Notes: generated from the sequence alone by a model not told the origin. 64,000 bases of DNA from Palsa-506 sp963707065 (GCA_963707065.1 CAVPPJ010000051.1:99043-163042), one strand, 5' to 3'. Positions 7,616-16,112 are shown, counted from the first letter of the stretch. Program-made: numbers and translations.

Positions 7616-8157
7616 GACTGTCCGCCACCACCGTCCGGACTGAGCGACCGGCAGGCTTGGCGCGCGGACTGCAGCCGCGGCGAGTTCAGGTCGATGCCGG
7701 TCACGGAGATGAACACACCGCCGTCGCGCGCGACGGGGTCGGGAAAGTTCGCTATCCCGTGCGAGCGCATGCACGCGGAGAACTTCAGGGCCTTGCTCAT
7801 GGCCTGCTGGAGCTCTGCCGGCGTGAACCCGATCCTGCCGTTCGGGAGCAGCTTCTGGCAGGCCTTGTTGGCCGACTGGTACTGGGGCGACGATGTATCA
7901 AGCGAAGTGCCAGGAGTGTCGAACACGAAGCCTCCCTGGCTGTTGGGGTCTGGCCAGGACGGCTCGCCGTGCGAGCGCATGCACTGCGCGTAGTTAAGGT
8001 CCTTCTGGTACTTCTGCGCGGCCGTCAGGGTGGCCGGGCCGCCGCATGCCGCTGTGAGCAGGGCAATGCCAGCCACGGCGGCGATCAGTGGGCCAGCCCG
8101 CAGCCGGGATCGCCGTTGCCGGGCGCGACGGGCGCTGGTTTCCTCGTTCATCTTCAA
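7612..8157 (-). CDS. Secreted lipoprotein with two CMRSHG motifs
   Basis: A 181-residue lipoprotein. A basic N-region precedes a hydrophobic stretch and the lipobox LTAAC (Cys about 38). The mature part holds two repeats of a Cys-containing motif, AQCMRSHGEPSWPDP and SACMRSHGIANFPDP, each followed by a further Cys (ANKACQKL, ARQACRSL), suggesting two small disulfide-bonded modules. Proteins of this type commonly sit beside HlyD/MacB operons in actinobacteria, but their role is not established; binding the transported substrate or regulating the complex are possibilities. It overlaps the adaptor gene by 4 bp and follows the sigma/anti-sigma pair, so it is probably under their control. Confidence 0.8.
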   Translation of the reverse strand: MKMNEETSARRARQRRSRLRAGPLIAAVAGIALLTAACGGPATLTAAQKYQKDLNYAQCMRSHGEPSWPDPNSQGGFVFDTPGTSLDTSSPQYQSANKACQKLLPNGRIGFTPAELQQAMSKALKFSACMRSHGIANFPDPVARDGGVFISVTGIDLNSPRLQSARQACRSLSPDGGGGQS

Positions 8158-8223
8158 AGTCCTTTTGTTCTGTCGATGACGTAGCCTTCACCGGGCGTGA
8201 CGGGTCTTCAGCGGAGCGAGGGC

Positions 8224-9211
8224 TCAGGACGGTGGCGGGACCTGCCGGAAGCCGGCCGGGACCCGTACGCTCAGCCGGGCCAGGTTGGCCGAGGTGGGGC
8301 GGAGCCAGCGGAAGTCGGTCAGGATCCGCAGCCGCCCGAAGGTGAATATTGCGCGCGCCGGCAGGTAAGTCGCCGGATTGACCCACAGCGTGTCGAGGCC
8401 CTTGTCCCCGGTTATCTTGATGGCGTCCATCCCGTCGACCCGCTGGCGGCCGTTCGCCGCGTACTCACCGCAGCTCAGCTCCTCGCGGATGAAGGCCGGC
8501 CAGCCGCCGGGGCCGATCGACACGTCGGGGCCGCAGCGCGGCGGCGCTAGCCCGCTCGGAGCCGGGACGGCGCCGCCCGCCGCCTGCCACCAGGTCGAAT
8601 CGCGGTAGATCACCACGACGGTGGCCGGCTTTTCCGTCCGCCACGGTGGTCCCGCTGGTGAAAACTCGCTGCCCGGTGGCGCTGAACGCGGCAAGGCTCA
8701 TGCTGCCCTGGTAGGACCACCTGACCGTGGAGCCCACGCTCCACGGTGAGCTGGCACCGGACCCGGGCCGGACCCGCACGTCGCCGGCCACCGGCTCGGC
8801 AACGGTGCCTGGCGGATACACGGTGCGGGCGTACCCGAGCACGTTGCCGCGGCCCGACAAGGACAGGGCGTGCTCGACGCGGGTAACCACGTAGGCGGTT
8901 GTCCGGGTCTGCTGCGCGCTGGCGGCCTTGCCATGGCCGTCGGTAGCCGGTGAGTTCGGGAGCAGGATTGCCAGCAGGCCAGCCACGGCGGCGGCCACGG
9001 CGACCCCGGCAGCCATCGAGAAAACCCTGCGCCGGCCCGGCCTCTGCCTGCCCGGTCCCTGCCTGCCCGGTCCCCAGCTGTGCCGCCGCCCGGCCTGTTC
9101 TTCCTCCGCCCTAGCTACGGCGATCGCCGACCGGGCCCGGGTCCAGGCATCGGTGGACGGACCGGGCATGTCGTCGCGGAAGAGCCGCAGGACCTCGATT
9201 TCGTCAGTCAC
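8224..9211 (-). pseudogene. Anti-sigma-like membrane protein, frameshifted
   Basis: The reading starts at GTG 9211 (TDEIEVLRLFRDDMPGPS) and continues through one membrane helix (VFSMAAGVAVAAAVAGLLAIL) into an extracytoplasmic domain. At about 8630-8640, in a run of four T (A on the coding strand) inside GGACGGAAAAGCC, the frame shifts; the second frame continues as KPATVVVIYRDSTWW to the stop at 8224. Joined, it gives a protein of about 328 residues resembling the CU044_5270-type proteins found beside ECF sigma factors: cytoplasmic sigma-interacting N-terminus, helix, sensor domain. The start overlaps the sigma gene end by 8 bp. A one-base sequencing error or a real mutation would both explain the break; a real one would release the sigma factor permanently. 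Confidence 0.7.
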
Positions 9212-9794
9212 GGTGCTGCCTTCCCCGTACCGGGTCGGTTTCCGGCCCGCCGAACGTCCAGAGGTCGAAGTCGAAGTCACCGAGCTGCTCGCGCAGCGAC
9301 GCGCGAGCCCTCGACAGCCGGGAACGTGCCGTGCCCGGCGCTATCTCGAGCACCGCCGCGATCTCCTCGTGGCTCAGCTCGGCCCAGGCGTGCAGCAGCA
9401 GCACGTCCCGCTGGTCACGCGTGAGCAGCCCGAGCGCCGCGGCCAGCTGCGGCGCGAGCAAGGCGGCAATGACGCGCTGGTCGGCCGCATCGGAGCTATC
9501 CGAGAGATCGATCTCGGGCACGAGCCGGGCATCGAGCGCGAGAAGATGCTGCTCGGCGCGCCAGTGGTTGCGCACAAGATTGGTCGCGATCCCGTACAGC
9601 CAGGAGCGCAGTGAGCCTCGCTCCGGGTCGAAGGAGGCGCGTCGGCGGTAGGCGGTCGCGAATGTCTCGGCCGCAAGGTCCTCGGCGAGGGCTGTGCCGA
9701 CCCGCCGGGAGATGAACAGGTAAATCGACGGGAAGTGCTGCTGGAAGGCGCTTTCGAAGTCCGCCGGGCCGACAATGCGCCCGCCGGCCGCCAT
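9204..9794 (-). CDS. ECF-family RNA polymerase sigma factor
   Basis: An extracytoplasmic-function sigma factor of the sigma-70 family. Region 2 is seen as FESAFQQHFPSIYLFISRRVG and ETFATAYRRRASFDPERGSLRSWLYGIATNLVRNHWR; region 4 as LGLLTRDQRDVLLLHAWAELSHEEIAAVLEIAPGTARSRLSRAR. The ATG at 9794 is preceded by GGAGGG nine bases away and is preferred; ATG 9812 or 9869 would add a few residues. It should direct transcription of the downstream anti-sigma, lipoprotein and ABC exporter genes, with which it is co-oriented and overlapping, in response to an envelope signal. The target promoter was not identified. Confidence 0.9.
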   Translation of the reverse strand: MAAGGRIVGPADFESAFQQHFPSIYLFISRRVGTALAEDLAAETFATAYRRRASFDPERGSLRSWLYGIATNLVRNHWRAEQHLLALDARLVPEIDLSDSSDAADQRVIAALLAPQLAAALGLLTRDQRDVLLLHAWAELSHEEIAAVLEIAPGTARSRLSRARASLREQLGDFDFDLWTFGGPETDPVRGRQHRD

Positions 9795-9904
9795 CGGCCG
9801 TTCGCCCTCCATGTCTATGTATTGTCTCGCGGGCCAGGCGCGTTCCCCCGGCGGCGAAGAGGGCGGCACCGTTGCCGGTGCAGCGAAAACGGCCGGCCGC
9901 CGGA

Positions 9905-12016
9905 TCAGAGCTCGATCGGGATGGTCGACATCAGGTCCTCGTCCTGGTACATGGCCGACAGCTCGTCCAGCGCCTTCCGCCTTGGCTCGTCGTCGTGGAT
10001 CGCCCTCAGCTGCTCAGCGGCGCCCGGAACGCCGAACTGCTCGTACAGTGGCAGCAGCATCGTGAAGAACTCGCGGTACTGCAGGCCGGACAGCCCGGGA
10101 ATCTGCACTTCCCGGCCGTTGGAGAACATCGTCTGGCGGGTCTGCTTTTCCAGCCGCCTGATCTTCTGGGCCGTGCTATTGGACCGTGACCCCTGCTTGG
10201 CCCAGGCGAGGACCTCGTCGCCGAGTTTGGCCTGACCGTGCAGGATGAGGTTCAGCCTGGCGATTTCGGCCGCCGTCACCCGGATCCGGCCGGAGAGCGT
10301 GGCCCGGGAGAGCCGCGCGGCGCTGCGCAGCACCTGGTTCCGCCTGACCGCCAGCAGCTCAGTGACCGGGAAGTGGTGCATCTCTGCCTGCCGGGGGAAC
10401 TGGAACCAGCCGGGCAGCTCGAGGGTGAACAGGAACAGGAAGAGGTGCTCCTTGTCCGAGTTCAGGTAGCGCTGCGGTGTCACCGCCCGGAGTTCGCCAG
10501 GCGGGTCGTCCCCGATCTCCATCTGCACGCGCCGCAGCGCTGCCCTGGCCAGCGCGGGGTGCGCAGGATCGAACACCGTGGCCCGTTCCGGCGGTCCGGC
10601 GCCCGGCTCGGTGTAGTCGTCCTGGTAGATGTGCCCGGACAGGTGCGACAGACGGCCAAGCTCCCTGGCGGCGTTGCTTTCGTTCCGGAGCTGGAGCAGT
10701 GGTTCTATCAGGCCGTTCTTGTTCCGCCAGGTGATCACGAGGACGAGCGGCAGCCAGCCGGTGGCGTCTGAACGGTCGATGAGGACGTTCTGGCGGAACC
10801 GGGAGCCAGTGCAGCGGAAGGTCCCGTTGCGCGGGTCGCCGATAGGAACGATCTTGTTATCGTTCACGCTGTTGTGCACGATGTCCTCGAACGCGGCCGT
10901 GAAGTACTGGTCGGTCGTGTCCTCGAACTCCAGGTAGAGATGATCCGAGGTGCCCCGCTGCGGACGGCGAATCAGTAGTTGCACGAGCCGGCGGCCGTCT
11001 GGCATCTCGAAGAGGGTGCCGGCGAATGGCGGGAGAAAGGACGACTCGTACAGTGCCCACCGGGATGACGGGGTGCGGCGAAGCAGCACGCTGACTGACC
11101 GCTTGCCCCAGACCGACGCCAGCCGGCGCTGCCGCAGTGCCTCGTTGCGGTCGGGGTAGATGGCCCGCTCGTCATTGATCCCTTCGAGCAGCTTGTCGCC
11201 GAGGAATACGATGCGCAATGACCTCCAGAAAGCCCGGTCGTCGCTGTAGGCGCGTTTCCTGTTCAGCGAATCCTGGAGAGTTACCGCCAGCGTTTCGTTG
11301 GTCAGGCCGACGATCGTCACGTTGACGGCCTCGGCCAGCAGCCGGACGAAGCGGGCGCTGTCGCCGACGTAGTCCGTGACCATCATGTGGTGCTCGATAT
11401 CAGGGTTGATGAAGCCGCCCATGCCGTCCGCGTGGGCGCGGATGGCATGGATAAGGTGCTCTACCAGGCGGAAGACCTGGGCGGCGTACTGCTCAGTATC
11501 GTGGGCCGCGCCGTCGATGTCGGTCCACTGGCGGGCCGTGCAGTCCCTGATCCACCGCTGGACCGCAGGCTGCGCATCGGGCAGATCGGGCCGCCCGTCG
11601 AGATAGACGGGGAAGATGGCGTGGAAACGGCGGTCTCCCTGCGGTTCGCGTTCCCTGGCCACGAAGTGATCCCACTCATAGCGGCACCACTCTGAGTCGA
11701 AATAGGCCGGGCTGGCGACTGAGACGAGAACCGTGCTGGCCTTCAGCGCGTCGTTAATGCGCGCTTTCCAGATCTGGGCGCTTTGAATCTGCTGCGTATC
11801 GCGGAAAATCCTCAGCCGGACGCCTGCCTGCTGCGCGAAGACGCGGCTCATCTCCTCGGACAGCCGGGTGACTGCTCCGTCATCGTCGTCGGAGCGCGCA
11901 TAGCTCAGGAAGACGTCGTATCGCTCGCCGCTCCCGCTCAACGAACACGCCCCCCGCGAATTTCCCCGGATGCCTGCCTGCGTTGAATGCTTCACTTTGA
12001 CCGCGTCTGCCGTCAA
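9905..12016 (-). CDS. TIR-domain protein with large uncharacterised C-terminal region
   Basis: A 703-residue protein whose first about 190 residues are a TIR domain: YDVFLSYARS at 33-42, LRIFRD at 68-73 and SEWCRYEW at 108-115. Glu114 sits in the WxxxE position that is the catalytic Glu of NAD+-cleaving TIR enzymes. Residues about 205-400 (VTIVGLTNETLA, FWRSLRIVFLGD, LVQLLIRRPQRGTSDHLYLEFEDT) and 400-640 (LPLVLVITWRNKNGLIEPLLQLRNES, YLNSDKEHLFLFLFTLELP) are unfamiliar; the latter vaguely recalls a Nudix-like fold, unproven. No membrane helix or NTPase motif is visible. A sensor-effector of an immune or cell-suicide pathway is the likeliest reading. Start is TTG 12016; GTG 11995 is possible. 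The gene looks less GC-rich than its neighbours. Confidence 0.75.
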   Translation of the reverse strand: MTADAVKVKHSTQAGIRGNSRGACSLSGSGERYDVFLSYARSDDDDGAVTRLSEEMSRVFAQQAGVRLRIFRDTQQIQSAQIWKARINDALKASTVLVSVASPAYFDSEWCRYEWDHFVAREREPQGDRRFHAIFPVYLDGRPDLPDAQPAVQRWIRDCTARQWTDIDGAAHDTEQYAAQVFRLVEHLIHAIRAHADGMGGFINPDIEHHMMVTDYVGDSARFVRLLAEAVNVTIVGLTNETLAVTLQDSLNRKRAYSDDRAFWRSLRIVFLGDKLLEGINDERAIYPDRNEALRQRRLASVWGKRSVSVLLRRTPSSRWALYESSFLPPFAGTLFEMPDGRRLVQLLIRRPQRGTSDHLYLEFEDTTDQYFTAAFEDIVHNSVNDNKIVPIGDPRNGTFRCTGSRFRQNVLIDRSDATGWLPLVLVITWRNKNGLIEPLLQLRNESNAARELGRLSHLSGHIYQDDYTEPGAGPPERATVFDPAHPALARAALRRVQMEIGDDPPGELRAVTPQRYLNSDKEHLFLFLFTLELPGWFQFPRQAEMHHFPVTELLAVRRNQVLRSAARLSRATLSGRIRVTAAEIARLNLILHGQAKLGDEVLAWAKQGSRSNSTAQKIRRLEKQTRQTMFSNGREVQIPGLSGLQYREFFTMLLPLYEQFGVPGAAEQLRAIHDDEPRRKALDELSAMYQDEDLMSTIPIEL

Positions 12017-12116
12017 GATACCGATTGGCCACTGCTTGCTGACAGCTACCGCTTCCTGGTGATCGCGGAAGCAGATCGCCTACTCGCCGCCAGGCTCGCG
12101 GGATATCGAGCCAGGC

Positions 12117-12404
12117 TCAGGTTCGGGCAGGTGCGGAGCGATCGATAGTGAGGTACCAGGAGCCACCCGCGAGATTCAGCGCCGCAATAACCAGGAAGAA
12201 GGCTGCCCATGCGTAGACGCCGTACGAGAGGCATATGACGCCCGCGGCGGCCGCGACACTGCCACCGGCGATACGCCCGACCCCAAAGACGCGGAGATGG
12301 CGGTACTCATAAGGCACGATCAGGCGCTGCATGCCGGTGCGCGGGGGAGATCGCCACCACCCGCGCAGGCCTTTCGCAGCGGTGTTGTCGTTGGGTGCGT
12401 TCAT
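12117..12404 (-). CDS. Small two-helix membrane protein of unknown function
   Basis: A 95-residue protein starting at ATG 12404, chosen because GGAGG lies 7 bases upstream; the longer reading from 12446 lacks a binding site. After a polar N-terminus (MNAPNDNTAAKG) and a basic stretch there are two adjacent membrane helices, IAGGSVAAAAGVICLSYGVY and WAAFFLVIAALNLAGGSWYL. No family was recognised. It lies 100 bp upstream of the TIR gene on the same strand and has its own operator-like palindrome upstream (12455-12464). A role as a membrane partner of the TIR protein is possible but only suggested by adjacency. Confidence 0.65.
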   Translation of the reverse strand: MNAPNDNTAAKGLRGWWRSPPRTGMQRLIVPYEYRHLRVFGVGRIAGGSVAAAAGVICLSYGVYAWAAFFLVIAALNLAGGSWYLTIDRSAPART

Positions 12405-12454
12405 CGGGATGCCTCCTGTCGGCTGTGGTGTCGGCCACCCGATCACCTATGAAA

Positions 12455-12464
12455 GTGATATCAC
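12455..12464. promoter_or_regulatory. Palindrome GTGATATCAC upstream of the small membrane protein
   Basis: A perfect 10-bp palindrome in an AT-rich pocket (AAGTGATATCACATTGAT) about 50 bp upstream of ATG 12404. The AT-rich context is rare in this window and fits a promoter with a bound regulator. The regulator is not identified. Confidence 0.4.
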
Positions 12465-12534
12465 ATTGATAGCCGGTTCGTCAACGGCGGCAGTCCTACC
12501 GGGCCGACTGGGGACGGCGCAGAGTCAGGGTCAC

Positions 12535-12624
12535 CTACCCGGCGGCGATGCGTTCTTCTCCGCGGATCAGGTGCACGCACGCGTTGATGAGCGCCAGGTG
12601 CGAGAAGATGTCCCGGCTTCGGCC
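12535..12624 (-). pseudogene. Possible transposase C-terminal remnant
   Basis: A minus-strand reading ending at a TAG at 12535 gives SRDIFSHLALINACVHLIR followed by GEERIAAG, with strong G/C third positions. It resembles the extreme C-terminus of IS4/IS5-type DDE transposases, which often end in 'SHLAxINACxxLIR'. No upstream transposase sequence remains; the RCC1 gene begins immediately beyond. Family assignment is from memory of a short motif. Confidence 0.35.
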
Positions 12625-12632
12625 GCAGTCCG

Positions 12633-14042
12633 CTAGCAGGCCGCCGGATGGCCGGCTCGCCACGGCGTGGCGGCGGATATCCGGTCGCATGGATGCAGCA
12701 GGTGCACGATGGCCAGGGCGTGGAAGGCGAGCGGGCCCGAGCCGGCCGCTGACGCGCGCCAGCCGGCCGGCAGGCTGACCCGGACCGGGACGCCGCTGTC
12801 GGTGACGGTGCCGTTGCCGAGCTGCCCGTTGCCGTTGTATCCCCAGGCCAGCATGTGGCCCTTGACGGTAAGCGCGTAGCCGTCGACGCAGCCGGCGCTG
12901 ACCGACCGGACCGTGGCGCCCGCGGGCAGCATCACCTCGACGGGCGTGTCGCTCCTGCTGGCGGTGCTGCCGTCGCCGAGCTCTCCTTGGAGGTTGTTGC
13001 CCCAGGCCAGCAGCGCACCGCGGGAGAACAACGCGAGACTGAAACCGCAGCCGGCGAACAGCGAGGTCACGTGCCCGGGGTGCAGTCCCTGCAGGTCGAC
13101 CTTGACCGGCGTGTCGCTGCTGGTGGTGCTGCCGTTGCCGAGTTGCCCGCTGAAGTTGTTTCCCCACGCGTACAAGCCCGCCGAGGTGCGCGCCAGGCCG
13201 TGCTTGCTGCCGGCGGCCAGCGCCTTTACCTTGGCGCTCCTGGGCAGCTTGACCCGGACCGGGGTGTGGCGGCTGACGGTGCTGCCGGTGCCGAGCTGCC
13301 CGTCGGAGTTCAGGCCCCAGGCCAGCGCGTGGTGCTTGCTGGTGCGGGCCAGGCTGAAGTTCTCTCCGGCGCTGATGGCCGTCACCTTGGTGCCGCTGGC
13401 GAACTTGACCCGGACCGGGGTGTCACTGCTCGCGGTGCTGGCGTCGCCGAGCTGCCCGTGACCGTTATATCCCCAGGCCAGCACATGGCCCTTGGAAGTG
13501 AGGGCCAGGCTGAAGTCGCAGCCGGCCCGCACTGCGGTGATCTTGGTGCCGCTGGCGAACCTGACCCGGACCGGGGTGTCGCTGCTGGTGGTGCTGCCGT
13601 CGCCGAGCTGCCCGTTGTCGTTGGCTCCCCAGGCCAGTACGTGGCCCTTGCTGGTGAGAGCCAGCGTGTGCGAGCAGCCGGCCCGCACCTGCGTCACCTT
13701 GCGGCCGGCTGGCAGCGTCACGCTGACGGGGGTATCGCTGTCGGTGGTGGTGCCGTTGCCGAGCTGCCCGAAGTCGTTGCGGCCCCAGGCCAGCACAAAT
13801 TTGCTGGCCGTGCTCGCGGCCCTGCCCGCCGGAGCGTCACTGCCCGGACTGTGCCGGCCTGCACTTATTTTGTGCGCAGCAGTCACCGCCGATGTCGCTG
13901 CTACTGCGCTGCCGCCTGCCATGATCAGTGCCGGGACCGCCAGCGCCGCGGCGAAGACGCCGGCCGCCCGGGTCGTCGCCGGGCGGCCGGGCCGTCGCCG
14001 GGTTGCTGCCGTGGCCCGGCTACAGGGTGGTTTTCCTGTCAT
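12633..14042 (-). CDS. Secreted RCC1-repeat beta-propeller protein (copy A)
   Basis: A 469-residue protein starting at ATG 14042 (GAGGTAA six bases upstream). A signal peptide or first helix (GVFAAALAVPALIMAGGSAVAA) is followed by seven RCC1-type repeats, each with a core such as VLAWGANDNGQLGDG spaced about 52 residues apart, the number needed for one seven-bladed propeller. Each repeat also has 'SDTPVRV' and 'GCxxSLALTSKGH'. RCC1 propellers are protein-interaction platforms; in bacteria secreted versions have no assigned role. No sortase motif or C-terminal anchor is seen. It differs from its three neighbours by an unrelated C-terminal tail (HLLHPCDRISAATPWRAG). It is the last of the co-oriented cluster, 20 bp after copy B. 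Confidence 0.88.
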   Translation of the reverse strand: MTGKPPCSRATAATRRRPGRPATTRAAGVFAAALAVPALIMAGGSAVAATSAVTAAHKISAGRHSPGSDAPAGRAASTASKFVLAWGRNDFGQLGNGTTTDSDTPVSVTLPAGRKVTQVRAGCSHTLALTSKGHVLAWGANDNGQLGDGSTTSSDTPVRVRFASGTKITAVRAGCDFSLALTSKGHVLAWGYNGHGQLGDASTASSDTPVRVKFASGTKVTAISAGENFSLARTSKHHALAWGLNSDGQLGTGSTVSRHTPVRVKLPRSAKVKALAAGSKHGLARTSAGLYAWGNNFSGQLGNGSTTSSDTPVKVDLQGLHPGHVTSLFAGCGFSLALFSRGALLAWGNNLQGELGDGSTASRSDTPVEVMLPAGATVRSVSAGCVDGYALTVKGHMLAWGYNGNGQLGNGTVTDSGVPVRVSLPAGWRASAAGSGPLAFHALAIVHLLHPCDRISAATPWRAGHPAAC

Positions 14043-14062
14043 TGGTGTTACCTCACTGTCGG

Positions 14063-15352
14063 CTATGACTTCTTGCGGACGATGGCGAAGCTGTGGTTCG
14101 CTGCCGGGCCCGATCCGATGGCGACGGCTTTCCGGCTGGCCGCCAGCGCCACCCTGACCGGGACGTCGCTGTTGGTGGTAGTGCCGTCGCCGAGCTGCCC
14201 GTTGGCGTTGTAGCCCCAGGCGAACACGTGGCCCTTGGCCGTCCGCGCGTAGCTGTCGGCGCAGCCGGCGCTGATCGACTTCACCTGGGTGCCGGCCGGC
14301 AGCATGGCACCGACGGGCAGCTTGCTGGTGGTGGTGCTGGCGTTGCCGAGCTGCCCGCTGGTGCCCAGTCCCCAGCCGAGTACCACGCCCTTCGTGGTGA
14401 GGGCCAGGCTGTGGAAGCAGCCAGCCGCCAGGGACGTGATCGCGCCTGGCGGCGTGCCGCGGAAGAGGAAGTCGACAGCTTCGGGCGTGTCTCTGCTGGT
14501 CGTGGTGCCGTCGCCCAGCTCCCCGTCCCCGTTGTAGCCCCACGCATAGAGCTGCCCGGTGGTGCTCAGGGCCAGCGTGTGGTCCCCGCCCGCGCTGACG
14601 ATCTTCACCTTGGTACCGGCGGGCAGCCCCACCTTGACGGGCTTGCCGGCGTCGTTGGTGGTGCCGTTGCCGAGCTCCCCGTCGCCGTTGTAGCCCCAGG
14701 CGTAGAGATGCCCTTTGGTGGTGATGGCCAGGGCATGCGCATCGCCGGCGGAGATGGATTTTGCCTTGGTTCCGGCGGGCAGCTTGACCCTGACTGGGGT
14801 GTCGGTATTGGAGTTGCTGCCGTCGCCGAGCTGGCCTTGCGCGCCGTCGCCCCAGGTGAGGACGTGGCCCTTGGTGGTGAGGGCCATGCTGAAGAAGCAG
14901 CCGGCCCGAACCGAGGTGATCTTGGTACCCGCCGCGAACTTGACCCTGACCGGGGTGTCGGTGTCGGTCGTGCTGCCGTCGCCGAGCTGGCCGTGGTTGT
15001 TCAGGCCCCAGGCCAGGACGTGGCCCTTGGTGGTAAGGGCCACGCTGTGGTCGCAGCCGGCCCGGACCGAGGTGATCTTGGTGCCTGAGGGCAGCTTGAC
15101 CTTGACCGGGGTGTCGCTGCTGGTTTCGGTGCCGTTGCCCAGCTGCCCGGTGACGTTGTCACCCCACGCCCGCAGGGTCCCGCCGGTGGCCGCGGCCCCG
15201 GCCGACGTGCTGGCATCCGCGCTGGCTGCGGCCGCCGCTCCGGCGGCCAGCGACGCCACCGCGAGCGCGGCGGCGACCGCGCCCCGGGCTACGGCGCGGC
15301 TAACCGCCAGCCGCGCGCACGCTGCATGGTTCCGGCCTGTCTGCTCTGTCAT
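14063..15352 (-). CDS. Secreted RCC1-repeat beta-propeller protein (copy B)
   Basis: A 429-residue exported protein. The signal region is RAVARGAVAAALAVASLAAGAAAAASA, followed by seven RCC1 repeats from LRAWGDNVTGQLGNG to VFAWGYNANGQLGDG and a short end SFAIVRKKS shared with copies C and D (as HKKS in D). It is very close to broken copy C in sequence, suggesting recent duplication. It is co-oriented with copies A, C and D and separated from A by only 20 bp. Function unknown; extracellular binding or scaffolding is the general expectation for a seven-bladed propeller. Confidence 0.88.
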   Translation of the reverse strand: MTEQTGRNHAACARLAVSRAVARGAVAAALAVASLAAGAAAAASADASTSAGAAATGGTLRAWGDNVTGQLGNGTETSSDTPVKVKLPSGTKITSVRAGCDHSVALTTKGHVLAWGLNNHGQLGDGSTTDTDTPVRVKFAAGTKITSVRAGCFFSMALTTKGHVLTWGDGAQGQLGDGSNSNTDTPVRVKLPAGTKAKSISAGDAHALAITTKGHLYAWGYNGDGELGNGTTNDAGKPVKVGLPAGTKVKIVSAGGDHTLALSTTGQLYAWGYNGDGELGDGTTTSRDTPEAVDFLFRGTPPGAITSLAAGCFHSLALTTKGVVLGWGLGTSGQLGNASTTTSKLPVGAMLPAGTQVKSISAGCADSYARTAKGHVFAWGYNANGQLGDGTTTNSDVPVRVALAASRKAVAIGSGPAANHSFAIVRKKS

Positions 15353-15408
15353 GAAGGGTCCTTTCGTTGAGGCCGTTCCGCCGGGTCCGGTACTTCCTGG
15401 TTACTCCC

Positions 15409-15552
15409 TCAGAGGTTGGCGAGGTCGGCAAGGAGCTGGCCCACGGCCATCCGGGACGGCGACTGGCCCGTTGCGGCGATCCACTCGGTGGCCAGCAGCA
15501 CGTATGCCTCGTCGCCGTATGTGGTGAAGAACTCCCACGTCATGGACTGCAT
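15409..15552 (-). CDS. Short ORF, possible truncated gene, unknown
   Basis: A 47-codon reading from ATG 15552 gives MQSMTWEFFTTYGDEAY and ends LLADLANL at a TGA at 15409-15411. Third codon positions are almost all G or C, as in real genes here. The same frame stays open upstream (to at least about 15640, reading RRKLGRALHPALRLRQNQLW) without a usual start codon, so it may be the C-terminus of a truncated gene or a continuation of the PH-like protein after a frameshift. It lies between that gene and RCC1 copy B. No family recognised. Confidence 0.4.
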   Translation of the reverse strand: MQSMTWEFFTTYGDEAYVLLATEWIAATGQSPSRMAVGQLLADLANL

Positions 15553-15644
15553 CGCGCCCCAGGTGACGCACCACAGCTGGTTCTGGCGAAGCCGCAGAGC
15601 GGGATGCAGTGCCCGCCCCAGCTTCCGGCGGCCTGCCGTCCGGA

Positions 15645-16112
15645 TCAGGAGGTTCTCTTGGCCCGCGCGAACTGCTCGGACAGGCCCTTGGCATCCCCGC
15701 CGGAGCCGACCTCCAGCTTGACCGACACGCCGCGGACGGTGACCGTCACGGTCTTGCCCACCAGAAGGCGCTTGACCTCGATCGACTCGACCTCCGCCAG
15801 CGGCGCTGAGCTGACCAGATCCTTCACATCACCGCCCTTGCCCAGGGCAACCGGCGCGCTGATGGCGAGTACCACGAGCCTGCTGCCGGTCACCGCCAGC
15901 GCCATCGGGTTCGCCAGCTGCAGCCCGGCCCCGTCAGCCGTGCGGTTCTGCCTGGCGACCTTGCTGCCGCCGATGGCACCCGCCCCGAGGCCGCCCGCTC
16001 CTGCCGTCGTGGCTCCGCGCGGCCGCGCGATGACAGCGGCGAGCACCTGCTCGCCAGCCTCCAGATACGGCCGGGCCTGCTCTTTGATCTTGTCCTCGTA
16101 AGATATGGGCAT
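15645..16112 (-). CDS. Small PH-like-domain protein of unknown function
   Basis: A 155-residue soluble protein starting MPISYEDKIKEQARPYLEAGEQVLAAVIARPRG, a beginning typical of small actinobacterial proteins with a bacterial PH/GRAM-like fold ('...GEqvlaa...vTnrrlvvl'). The strand pattern LAVTGSRLVVLAIS, PLAEVESIEVKRLLVGKTVTVTVRG fits such a domain. A Gly/Ala-rich loop (TTAGAGGLGAGAIGG) follows the first strand. No signal peptide is present, so it should be cytoplasmic although embedded among genes for exported propellers. Role unknown. Confidence 0.7.
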   Translation of the reverse strand: MPISYEDKIKEQARPYLEAGEQVLAAVIARPRGATTAGAGGLGAGAIGGSKVARQNRTADGAGLQLANPMALAVTGSRLVVLAISAPVALGKGGDVKDLVSSAPLAEVESIEVKRLLVGKTVTVTVRGVSVKLEVGSGGDAKGLSEQFARAKRTS

